Of a stretch of 19,416 bases of DNA, positions 12,593 to 18,976 are shown one piece after another. Positions within the stretch are counted from its first letter, which is position 1; every line of letters begins with the position of its first letter. The DNA is from CAIURC01 sp043777315 (GTDB lineage: Bacteria > Verrucomicrobiota > Verrucomicrobiia > Chthoniobacterales > Chthoniobacteraceae), in assembly GCA_043777315.1 (NCBI GenBank), contig JAYVPW010000134.1, positions 1-19,416 on the forward strand, written 5' to 3'. The notes below the pieces were generated by a model. That model did no database searches. It was not told the DNA's origin and worked only from the letters and a program-made list of their open reading frames with translations. The translations under genes were made by a program, and so were the position numbers.

Positions 12593-13777
12593 TCAACGAT
12601 GAGCATAGTCGTGGATGACTTGCCGGTAGAGATGAAAAAGTCGGGTGAAGGTCTGAGTCCACGAGTATTGGGCGGCGACTCTGCGGTGAAGAAGTTCGGG
12701 ATTGTTCTTCAAGGTGGCGCGGGAGGTCTCTTCGATCGCGGAAGCGAGTGCGGCCGGTGAGTTCTCGCGCGCCCACAGAGTCTGATCGCTGTGAATGATA
12801 CGGTCCATGTAGCTGCCGCGAATGCCGATGACGGGCGTGCCGCAGGCTTGTGCCTCCAGGGTGACGAGGCCGAAGGTTTCCTGCACTCCGGGATGCACGA
12901 AAAGGTCGGCGGCGCGGTAGAGCTGCGCCAAGCGCGAAGGGTCGGAGCAGTAAGGAATCCAAGTCAGATTGTCGCCTTCACCGAGGTCGGCGCGGAGTCG
13001 TGTCAGGTCCGCGCGTTGCAACCCATCGCCGACGACGAAGAGGTGGAAGCGGCCCGGATGCGCCTGCGTGAGCTGACGAAAGGCGGTGAACAAGGTGTGC
13101 GTGTTCTTCTCCTGTGCCAACCGGCCCACGTAAAGCAGGAGCGTCCGGCCGGTTGGGATGTCGTAGTCGCCGCGGATCAATCCATTTTCGCCCGGCTGCG
13201 GACGGAAGACGGCGGCGTCCACGCCAAGGTCGATGGGAACGGTGTTATCGACGCCCCAAGTTGCCAGCAACTGACCTAACGCTGGGGATGGGACGATCGT
13301 CCGCTCAAACTGGTTGTAGAGGTAGCGGATGTAGCGTTGCGCGCCGTCCATGACGGCGTCTGTGACGTTGCGACCGAGATACTTTTCCGCGGTGCGGAGA
13401 TAGGCCTCCGGAAAGTGCGAGTGGTAGAAGCCGACGACGGGAATGCGGAGTGCGGAGCCGGAATAGACGGCTTTCCACGCGACTTGGTAAGGGTCGCCCG
13501 ATTCGATGATGTCGGGGCGTTCTTTTTCCAGGACTCGCTCAATGGCTCCGAGTCGGAGCAAGGCTCGATAGCGGGAGGTCTTGGAAATGAGCGGAGACTT
13601 GATGGTGTAAGTCCGGGAGCGCTCGGTTTCGATGAGTCCGTCCTTGTCCCCGGGGATGATGAGAATGTGTTCGTCGCGGATGGTGTGCTCGCGGATGTAG
13701 CGCACCTTCTCGGAGACATACTTCTTCACTCCGCCGCTGGTCGGCGAATAGAACTGCGTGAGGTCGCAGACCTTCAC
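12593..13777 (-). CDS. GT4-family glycosyltransferase
   Basis: 394 residues from a GTG at 13777. GT-B fold retaining glycosyltransferase. The N-terminal acceptor domain begins VCDLTQFYSPTSGGVKKYV with the GGV loop (15-17) and contains VVGFYHSHFPEAYLR (114-128). The donor domain has LLLYVGRLAQEKN (213-225) with R219 and K224 expected to bind the nucleotide-sugar phosphates, HLFVVGDG (245-252), and the E-x7-E motif E300/E308 in QETFGLVTLEAQACGTPVIG. Acts at the cytosolic face on lipid or polysaccharide precursors; sugar and acceptor are unknown. Forms a likely two-gene operon with the GNAT gene. The start is GTG without a Shine-Dalgarno; the family motif begins immediately. Upstream lies repeat copy C. 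Confidence 0.92.
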   Translation of the reverse strand: MKVCDLTQFYSPTSGGVKKYVSEKVRYIREHTIRDEHILIIPGDKDGLIETERSRTYTIKSPLISKTSRYRALLRLGAIERVLEKERPDIIESGDPYQVAWKAVYSGSALRIPVVGFYHSHFPEAYLRTAEKYLGRNVTDAVMDGAQRYIRYLYNQFERTIVPSPALGQLLATWGVDNTVPIDLGVDAAVFRPQPGENGLIRGDYDIPTGRTLLLYVGRLAQEKNTHTLFTAFRQLTQAHPGRFHLFVVGDGLQRADLTRLRADLGEGDNLTWIPYCSDPSRLAQLYRAADLFVHPGVQETFGLVTLEAQACGTPVIGIRGSYMDRIIHSDQTLWARENSPAALASAIEETSRATLKNNPELLHRRVAAQYSWTQTFTRLFHLYRQVIHDYAHR

Positions 13778-13828
13778 GGGCGGGTAGGTGACATTCTGCC
13801 CGCAGTCCCGCCCGAATCGTTGGGGTAA

Positions 13829-14016
13829 GATTTAGACACGGACAGACACGGACAGACACAGACAGAAAATAACCGCGGCGAACGCGGCGAACGCGGCGGG
13901 AGACAAAGGGCCGGCCATCGCCCTCCCATTTTCTCACGCCGCGACCACCGCGACCGCCGCGGTTCATCTCCCTTCCGCCGGTCCGTGTCTGTCCGTGTCT
14001 GTCCGTGGCTCATCCT
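13829..14016. repeat. Tandem-armed inverted repeat, copy C (gacacggaca units, two nested levels)
   Basis: Outer left arm 13834-13863 contains three gacacggaca decamers. Outer right arm 13981-14010 (gtccgtgtct twice, then gtccgtggct) is its reverse complement at 28 of 30 positions. A second, inner inverted repeat uses a different unit: 13871-13898 (aaccgcggcg then cggcgaa-type repeats) pairs with 13937-13964 at 23 of 28. Left border gattta (13829-13834), right border ccgtggctcatcct (14003-14016). It fills most of the 281 bp between trxB and the glycosyltransferase gene. The central loop contains aatgggag on the minus strand; the copy B loop carries it on the plus strand. Confidence 0.8.
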
Positions 14017-14058
14017 CATCGCGCGCTGATCGAAACTGCGTGATCAGTTGTGCCATGC

Positions 14059-14985
14059 CTATTCCGCTCCGAGAAAAGACAGATACTTCTCCGCGTCGAG
14101 GGCGGCGGCGCAGCCCTGGCCGGCGGCGGTGATGGCTTGGCGATAGACGTGGTCGGCGACGTCGCCGGCGGCGAAGACACCGGGGATGTTCGTGTAGGTG
14201 CCGCGTTGTTGGAGAAGGTAGCCGTTTTCGTCCATGTCGAGGTGGCCTTTGAAAGGCGCGGTGTTAGGAACGTGGCCGATGGCGACGAAGACACATTTGA
14301 CTTCCAATTCACTCTCCGCGCCGGTCTTGAGATTCTGGAGTTTGATGCCGCGGGTCTCGCCTAGCTCGTCGGTGAGATACGCGGTCGGGGCGGAGTCCCA
14401 GATGGGCTCGATCTTGGGATTGGCGAGCGCGCGGTCGGCCATGATCTTGGAGGCGCGGAGGGTGTCGCGGCGGTGGATGAGATAGACCTTGGAGGCGAAG
14501 CGCGTGAGGAAAGACGCCTCTTCACACGCCGAGTCGCCGCCGCCGACGACACACACCGGGACGTTGCGGTAAAAGGCGCCGTCGCACGTCGCGCAGGAGG
14601 TCAGTCCGTGGCCGATGAGCTTCTTCTCGCCGGGCAGGCCGAGCCAGCGGGCGGAGGCACCGCTGGCGATGATGAGCGTCTGGGTGTCCATCCATTTGCC
14701 GTCGATTTCGAGGCTCACATGGCCCTCCTTCTTCTCAAATCCGGTGACCGTGGCGTATTCAAAGCGCGCGCCGAAGCGCTCCGCCTGCGCCTTCATGTTC
14801 ATGATCAGGTCCGGCCCGTCGATGCCGTCTTTGAAGCCGGGAAAATTCTCCACCAAAGTCGTCGTGCTGAGTTGTCCGCCGGGTTCGTGGCCTTCGAGGA
14901 CGAGGGGGGCGAAGTTCGCGCGCGCGGCGTAAATCGCGGCGGTCAGGCCCGCGCAGCCGGTGCCGACGATGATCATTTTTTCCAT
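14059..14985 (-). CDS. trxB: Thioredoxin-disulfide reductase
   Basis: 308 residues, normal for bacterial low-molecular-weight TrxB. Transfers electrons from NADPH via FAD to thioredoxin. FAD motif MIIVGTGCAGLTAAIYAAR (4-22), a GxGxxG with Cys where Pro is usual. The redox-active pair is C131/C134 in SCATCDGAFY. The NADPH motif is VCVVGGGDSACEEA (144-157) followed by HRRDTLRAS. The C-terminal FAD block is GVFAAGDVADHVYRQAITAAGQG (269-291). The ATG at 14985 gives the standard N terminus, and no Shine-Dalgarno is present. Divergent from the PIN-PhoH gene. The same minus-strand frame stays open upstream through the phoH gene, but that is only antisense openness. Confidence 0.96.
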   Translation of the reverse strand: MEKMIIVGTGCAGLTAAIYAARANFAPLVLEGHEPGGQLSTTTLVENFPGFKDGIDGPDLIMNMKAQAERFGARFEYATVTGFEKKEGHVSLEIDGKWMDTQTLIIASGASARWLGLPGEKKLIGHGLTSCATCDGAFYRNVPVCVVGGGDSACEEASFLTRFASKVYLIHRRDTLRASKIMADRALANPKIEPIWDSAPTAYLTDELGETRGIKLQNLKTGAESELEVKCVFVAIGHVPNTAPFKGHLDMDENGYLLQQRGTYTNIPGVFAAGDVADHVYRQAITAAGQGCAAALDAEKYLSFLGAE

Positions 14986-15077
14986 AAGTGGGCCGGGAGT
15001 TAAGCCGACGCTCGCGGGTGGGGCAAATGCGAACGCGCCAGATTGTCGGGCGACTGCTTCGGGTTGCCGGATGCACT

Positions 15078-15101
15078 GGGCAGGCGGGGCGCCCGCCCTA
15101 C
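15078..15101 (-). repeat. REP-like unit in the trxB-phoH divergent region
   Basis: On the minus strand the sequence is GTAG followed by an imperfect palindrome, gggcgggcgccccgcctgccc. The core hairpin (15083-15097) is a perfect 6 bp stem around a 3-base loop. GTAG directly before a GC-rich palindrome is the classic REP layout recognised by RAYT transposases. The trxB and phoH promoters must lie in the same 159 bp. Confidence 0.55.
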
Positions 15102-15144
15102 AATCTCTCGACGGCCCGCTTGGAAAATCGTTGCATTCCGGCGC

Positions 15145-16647
15145 GTGAAAAAATCCCCGAAGCCGGAACCCGTCACCACCACCAAGCATTACGTCCTCGA
15201 TACGAACGTGCTCATCCACGACCCGAAATCGATGTTCCGGTTCGAGGACAACACCGTCTGGATTCCCGTCGAAGTCCTCGAAGAGCTCGATCGTTTCAAA
15301 TCCGAATCGACCACGCGCGGGGCGAACGCGCGCGAGGTGCATCGGAGCCTGAACGCACGCTTCAAAAACGCCGACGACATGAAGAACGGCGTCCAGCTCG
15401 AAAACGGCGGGCACCTCAATGTCTGCGTCAATCCGCACATCAAATTCGACGCCCGCGGCTGGCAGGTCCTCAACGAATCCGCGCGCTTCAAAATGGTCCG
15501 CGCCCTCTTCCCGGACTTTGCGCTCACGGACAACCGCATCCTCGCCAGCGCCGTCTATGTCGCCGACCTGCACCCCGCCACCGTCCTCGTCACCAAGGAC
15601 ATCAACATGCAGCTCAAGGCCCGCACCCTCGGGCTCGAAGCCGAGGACTACCGCACCGACCGCGTCGAAGACAGCGACATCCGCCTCACCCAGCGGCGCA
15701 GCGGGGCCGAGGATTTCGACGCCCTCGACATCTCCGCGCACACGCTGCAGGCCTTTACCAGCCAGGAGCGCATCATCATCGGCGAAGCGAAGCACCTCCT
15801 CCCGAACCAATACGTCCTCCTCCGCAACGACGAAGAACCCTCCCACGGCGTCCCCGCCCGCCATCTGCGCGACGGCGAATTCCGCCGCCTCCGCCACGAC
15901 CACATCGTCATCCGCGGCGGCCGCACATTTCAGGCGGCCAATCTCGGCCAGCGCTTCCTCCTCGACGCCCTCTACGACCCCGGCATCACCCTCGTCACCG
16001 TCTATGGAAAAGCCGGCACCGGCAAAACTCTCCTCACCGTCGGCGCCGCGCTCGAGCAGGTCCAGAGCGGCGAGTATGAGAAAATGCTCATCACCCGCGT
16101 CATCATGCCCACCGGCCGGGACATCGGCTTCCTCCCCGGCGGCATGGAGGATAAAATGCGCCCCTGGCTCCAGCCCGCCTACGACGCCCTCGAACAGCTC
16201 CTCGCCCGCCCCCGCAAGCCCGAGCAATTTCAAAAGAAAAAACAGAGCGGCCGCAAAACCCAGCCCGGCGCGGCACGCATCGAAGCGCAGCAGCAGCATG
16301 ATAAATCCGCGCGCCCGTATCAGGCCTTGATGGAAGCCGGCATCCTCGAAATCGAAGCCATCGCCCACATCCGCGGCCGCTCCATCCCCCGCGCCATCTT
16401 CATCGTCGATGAAGCCCAACAGCTCACCCCTCACGAGGCCAAGACCCTCGTCACCCGCATGGGCAAAGGGAGCAAAATCATCCTCCTCGGCGACCTCGCC
16501 CAGATCGACAACCCCTACGTCGATGCCCACACCAACGGCCTCGTCTTCACCCGCAACCGTCTCCAAGGCCAGCCCTTCATGGCCCACGTCAACCTCTTCA
16601 AAGGCGAGCGCAGCGAAATGGCCGAGGTCGCGGCGAACCTGATGTAG
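15145..16647 (+). CDS. PhoH-family ATPase with N-terminal PIN ribonuclease domain
   Basis: 500 residues from GTG 15145, the last plausible start before the PIN domain. PIN domain ~13-165: D19 in YVLDTNVLIHDP, E44/E47 in PVEVLEELDRF, D129 in LTDNRILASA, D152 in LVTKDINMQLKA. PhoH ATPase domain ~265-500: Walker A GKAGTGKT (288-295), RVIMPTGRDIGFLPG, Walker B IFIVDEAQ (418-425) and sensor ILLGDLAQIDNPY. A charged insertion (~355-392, Lys/Gln/Arg-rich) splits the ATPase core, as in the YlaK/PhoH2 group. PIN-PhoH proteins of this type are described as RNA helicase/ribonucleases. Divergent from trxB; convergent with hicBA. No pho-regulon site is visible. Confidence 0.92.
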   Translation: MKKSPKPEPVTTTKHYVLDTNVLIHDPKSMFRFEDNTVWIPVEVLEELDRFKSESTTRGANAREVHRSLNARFKNADDMKNGVQLENGGHLNVCVNPHIKFDARGWQVLNESARFKMVRALFPDFALTDNRILASAVYVADLHPATVLVTKDINMQLKARTLGLEAEDYRTDRVEDSDIRLTQRRSGAEDFDALDISAHTLQAFTSQERIIIGEAKHLLPNQYVLLRNDEEPSHGVPARHLRDGEFRRLRHDHIVIRGGRTFQAANLGQRFLLDALYDPGITLVTVYGKAGTGKTLLTVGAALEQVQSGEYEKMLITRVIMPTGRDIGFLPGGMEDKMRPWLQPAYDALEQLLARPRKPEQFQKKKQSGRKTQPGAARIEAQQQHDKSARPYQALMEAGILEIEAIAHIRGRSIPRAIFIVDEAQQLTPHEAKTLVTRMGKGSKIILLGDLAQIDNPYVDAHTNGLVFTRNRLQGQPFMAHVNLFKGERSEMAEVAANLM

Positions 16648-16660
16648 GTCTGAGGCACAT

Positions 16661-16680
16661 TCCCAAGCTGGAGCCTGGGA
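16661..16680. repeat. Short palindrome (tcccaagctggagcctggga) between convergent genes
   Basis: A 20 bp imperfect palindrome (8 of 9 stem pairs, tcccaagct/agcctggga) lies 13 bp after the phoH stop. Palindromes of the cccaagct-nn-agcttggg type are dispersed in several bacterial phyla. It might end transcripts from both sides, but no T-run follows it. Confidence 0.45.
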
Positions 16681-16716
16681 CCGAGGGGAATCCCATTCCT
16701 CCAACGACCGGCTTGG

Positions 16717-16944
16717 CTAAAGCAACTCCCGCAGTTCTTCGGCGCTCAGACCGGTTTGCTTCAGGATGTCGTGCAAAGTGCCGCGGGCGATCTCGCGGTG
16801 CGTCGGAATGACGGTGCGCCAATGGCCGGTCGCGTCGGTCTTCTCCATCGAGACGTGGCTCCCCTTCTGGCGCAGGACGCCGAAGCCCGCTTTGCGAAGT
16901 GCTTTGACCAGGTCTGCGCCGGAGACATCCGGCAGACGGCTCAT
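16717..16944 (-). CDS. hicA: HicA toxin (mRNA interferase)
   Basis: 75 residues, a normal HicA double-stranded-RNA-binding-like fold. Visible motifs: VSGADLVKALRKAGFGVLRQKGSHVSM with the catalytic H30, RTVIPTHREIARGTLHDILKQTGLS matching the conserved IPxHxxxxxGTLxxILKxxGLS block. Cleaves mRNA when free of HicB. The ATG at 16944 overlaps the hicB stop by four bases (ATGA), so toxin translation is coupled to antitoxin translation. The order antitoxin-first is opposite to the E. coli hicAB locus. No disabling mutation is visible. Confidence 0.92.
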   Translation of the reverse strand: MSRLPDVSGADLVKALRKAGFGVLRQKGSHVSMEKTDATGHWRTVIPTHREIARGTLHDILKQTGLSAEELRELL

Positions 16945-17153
16945 ACGGCCACTTCGAGTTTAGCCAGCGCGGGTTCGCCGATGCTCTGGTCGATCTCGTC
17001 GGCCCCCCACGTCTCGATGTAAAGCTCCACGGCTTCCTGCAGGTTGGCTTTCGCGGCTTCAAAGCTCTCGCCTTGGGAGGTGACGGGGAGGTCAAGGCAG
17101 CGGGCGACGAACCAAGTGCCGTCGAATTGAATGGCCGCGTTGAGGGTTTTCAT
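16941..17153 (-). CDS. hicB: HicB-family antitoxin (short form without DNA-binding domain)
   Basis: 70 residues of the HicB partial RNase H fold: IQFDGTWFVARCLDLPVTSQG (8-28), then ESFEAAKANLQEAVELYIETW. The C-terminal ribbon-helix-helix or HTH domain found in longer HicB proteins is missing; the frame ends cleanly at the overlap with hicA, so this is the short HicB type rather than a truncation. Neutralises HicA by direct binding. Autoregulation through its own DNA-binding domain is not possible from this sequence alone. The first gene of the pair, with a promoter-like sequence immediately upstream. Confidence 0.88.
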   Translation of the reverse strand: MKTLNAAIQFDGTWFVARCLDLPVTSQGESFEAAKANLQEAVELYIETWGADEIDQSIGEPALAKLEVAV

Positions 17154-17159
17154 GGGTGC

Positions 17160-17187
17160 AGGATAGAGGTGACGAGAAGGGTGGCAA
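17160..17187 (-). promoter_or_regulatory. Possible hicBA promoter, predicted leaderless
   Basis: On the minus strand TTGCCA (17187-17182) and TATCCT (17165-17160) are 16 bp apart, a fair sigma-70 match. The expected start site would fall at or within a few bases of the hicB ATG (17153), giving a leaderless mRNA. A small palindrome gtatt-cagc-aatac (17198-17211) lies just upstream. Pattern match only. Confidence 0.3.
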
Positions 17188-17264
17188 CCCGCGGCTGGTA
17201 TTCAGCAATACTTCCTCGGCAGGCCTAACGTCGGCCGCGAGTAACCGAGACGAGACGACGCATT

Positions 17265-17654
17265 TCAGGGGTGAGGAGGAGTTGTCGCTACGGAATAAGT
17301 GACGAGTCCGCGTGGCGAAATCGGTTTCTCAAAGAAAATCTGCGGGCCAGCATAGACGAAGGTCGTTCGGTTCGAAGTAGTCGAAAGCTTATTCCAGCAG
17401 GTGATGGAATAGCCTTCTCCGCGATAGAACGTCGTGCCGCCGTCACGTAAGCTCTCTTCAAAGCGGGCATATTTTGGCAGTTTAGCTGCTTTCGCGCGCT
17501 CGAAATCCAAGGCGGCGTGGCGATAGGCGGAGACGGCGCTGGCCGGGGTTGCCAGCTCTTTTGAGGTTGGAAAATGGGAGAGAGTTGTGATCTGCGCTGT
17601 CGAGCAAGCTGAAAATAGAAGCGCAGGAAGCAACCAGAAAGATAGCGGACTCAT
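17265..17654 (-). CDS. Small predicted lipoprotein, unknown function
   Basis: 129 residues from ATG 17654. N terminus MSPLSFWLLPALLFSAC is a signal peptide with C17 as likely lipidation site; the lipobox is atypical (Phe at -3) and the n-region lacks a positive charge. The mature part contains an Ala/Lys-rich helix (~40-70) and a strand-rich C terminus (YRGEGYSITCWNKL, then TTFVYAGPQIFFEKP). I do not recognise the family. The start is 7 bp after the stop of the oxidoreductase gene, so they probably share a transcript. GC content is lower than in neighbouring genes, suggesting a lineage-specific or recently acquired gene. Confidence 0.6.
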   Translation of the reverse strand: MSPLSFWLLPALLFSACSTAQITTLSHFPTSKELATPASAVSAYRHAALDFERAKAAKLPKYARFEESLRDGGTTFYRGEGYSITCWNKLSTTSNRTTFVYAGPQIFFEKPISPRGLVTYSVATTPPHP

Positions 17655-17661
17655 CACTTCT

Positions 17662-18735
17662 TCATCCCACCAATTCCACAGTCCTCTTCTCCCGCGCGCT
17701 GAGCTGGGCGGAATCGACGATCTGCTGGCCGATGCGGCAGATGACGGGGTCGAGGGGGCCGGTGACGGGCTGGTTTCGCTCGAGGCAGTCGAGGAGGTAT
17801 TGGATCGGGTTTTGGAAGGGCGCGAGGACTTCATCGACGGGGCGGTCGGAGCCCTGGCGGTCGTCCTCGGTCTGGAGGCGGATGGTGGGGGCGTAGTCGT
17901 AGGCGCTCAGCGTGCCGCGGGTGCCGCAGAGGACGAAGCCGCACTTCGGCTGGGGCTGGAGGATCCACGGGTCGGTGAAGGTGCCCCAGCGGGTCTCGAT
18001 TTTCGAGAGGCCGTGGGGGTAGCGGCAGACGGTGACGCTGTGTTCGTCCACTTCGAGGCCGGGGGGTGTGTCGGTGACGCAGGTGACTTCGAGCGGGGCG
18101 CGGCCGCCCTGGAACCAGGTGCCGATGGTGGCGCCGTAGCCGGCGTAATCGAGGAGCGAGCCGCCGCCCTGCGACTTGTGGTAGAACCAGCTCGCGGCCT
18201 TTTCCTCGGCGGTCGGATGGGCTTCGACTTTGTCGGCGCGGTGGAAGAGGGGGCCGCGGTTGCCGCCGTAGTGGTGGAATTCGAGGAGGTCGCCGATGTG
18301 GCCGTCGTCGAGCAGGCGTTTGGCGGAGATGTAGGCGGGATACCAGCGGATGGGCCAGTTGATCGCGAGGAGTTTGCCGGTGGCGCGCTGGGCGGCGATC
18401 ATGGCGTCGGCTTCGGCGAGGGAGGCGGCGAAAGGTTTTTCGACGACAATGTTCACGCCAAACTCGGCGACGCGCTGGGTCCACAGGCCGTGCTCGGCGG
18501 TGGCGGGGCAGAGGATGACGAGGTCGGGCCGCGTCTTTTCTAGGCACGCGCGGTAGTCGGTGAAGACGCGCTCGGCCGGGAGGGCGAACTTTTTCGCGGC
18601 ATCGACCATGCGCGCCGGGGACTCGTCGCAGATGGCGGCGATTTCCGCGCCCGGATGCTCGTGGACGCAGCGCAGGAGGTCGCCCATGTGCATGTGGTCG
18701 AAGTTGATGCCGGCGATTTTGAAGGGTTTGGTCAT
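17662..18735 (-). CDS. Gfo/Idh/MocA-family oxidoreductase
   Basis: 357 residues from ATG 18735. NAD(P)-dependent sugar or cyclitol dehydrogenase-like enzyme. N-terminal Rossmann domain: KIAGINFDHMHMGDLLRCV (6-24) replaces the usual GxGxxG with a GINFDHMHMG loop, as in a divergent subgroup; CPATAEHG and the catalytic EKP motif (99-101, VVEKPFAAS) are intact. The C-terminal beta-sheet domain has QGGGSLLDYAGYGATIGTW (189-207). The substrate is not predictable. In Verrucomicrobiota and Planctomycetes such genes are numerous and often linked to polysaccharide use, but no glycoside hydrolase is nearby. Divergent from htpG; followed by a lipoprotein gene after 7 bp. Confidence 0.9.
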   Translation of the reverse strand: MTKPFKIAGINFDHMHMGDLLRCVHEHPGAEIAAICDESPARMVDAAKKFALPAERVFTDYRACLEKTRPDLVILCPATAEHGLWTQRVAEFGVNIVVEKPFAASLAEADAMIAAQRATGKLLAINWPIRWYPAYISAKRLLDDGHIGDLLEFHHYGGNRGPLFHRADKVEAHPTAEEKAASWFYHKSQGGGSLLDYAGYGATIGTWFQGGRAPLEVTCVTDTPPGLEVDEHSVTVCRYPHGLSKIETRWGTFTDPWILQPQPKCGFVLCGTRGTLSAYDYAPTIRLQTEDDRQGSDRPVDEVLAPFQNPIQYLLDCLERNQPVTGPLDPVICRIGQQIVDSAQLSAREKRTVELVG

Positions 18736-18804
18736 GGTGGTGGGAGGGTTGGGTTCGGACGAGCTGAGGGAGAGGTAGCGAATGTGGGGCGCGTGCGAAA
18801 GCCT

Positions 18805-18888
18805 GTCATCCTGAGCGCAGCGCCGAGGGGGAGAAGTAAGAGGTCCTTCGACTACGCTTCGCAGAGCCGAAGCTTCGCTCAGGATGAC
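18805..18888. repeat. Dispersed palindromic repeat (gtcatcctgag type), copy 2
   Basis: Borders gtcatcctgagcgcagcg and cttcgctcaggatgac are inverted. Internally it shares taagaggtccttcgact with copy 1 (10237-10379) but lacks the second, opposed gaaggacct segment, so it is a shorter variant. It sits in the 241 bp divergent region between the oxidoreductase gene and htpG, close to both expected promoters. Confidence 0.75.
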
Positions 18889-18976
18889 TCGGAAGGATGG
18901 GGACGCGCTTGTCGGATCGGGGCGGTTATTAGCGCGGCTTGCGCGGGTGGCGCTGGTGTTTAGAGTCCGCGGCCCT

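Noticed and set aside
13835..13864. Possible CRISPR array (regularly repeated gacacggaca)
   Set aside because: Units are 10 bp, directly adjacent with no spacers, and mirrored in an opposite arm; no cas genes nearby.
15061..15107. A sigma-70 promoter for phoH using tacaat near 15099
   Set aside because: No acceptable -35 at the right distance, and the sequence is part of the REP-like unit ending in GTAG on the other strand.
14986..16704. A minus-strand frame open for hundreds of codons upstream of trxB, antisense to the PIN-PhoH gene
   Set aside because: It is an antisense shadow of a GC-rich gene; composition is Asp/Glu/Gly/Val-skewed without domains, while the plus strand encodes intact PIN and PhoH motifs.
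18900..18976. CIRCE or sigma-32 type heat-shock promoter before htpG
   Set aside because: No ttagcactc/gagtgctaa pair and no convincing -35/-10 pair with correct spacing.
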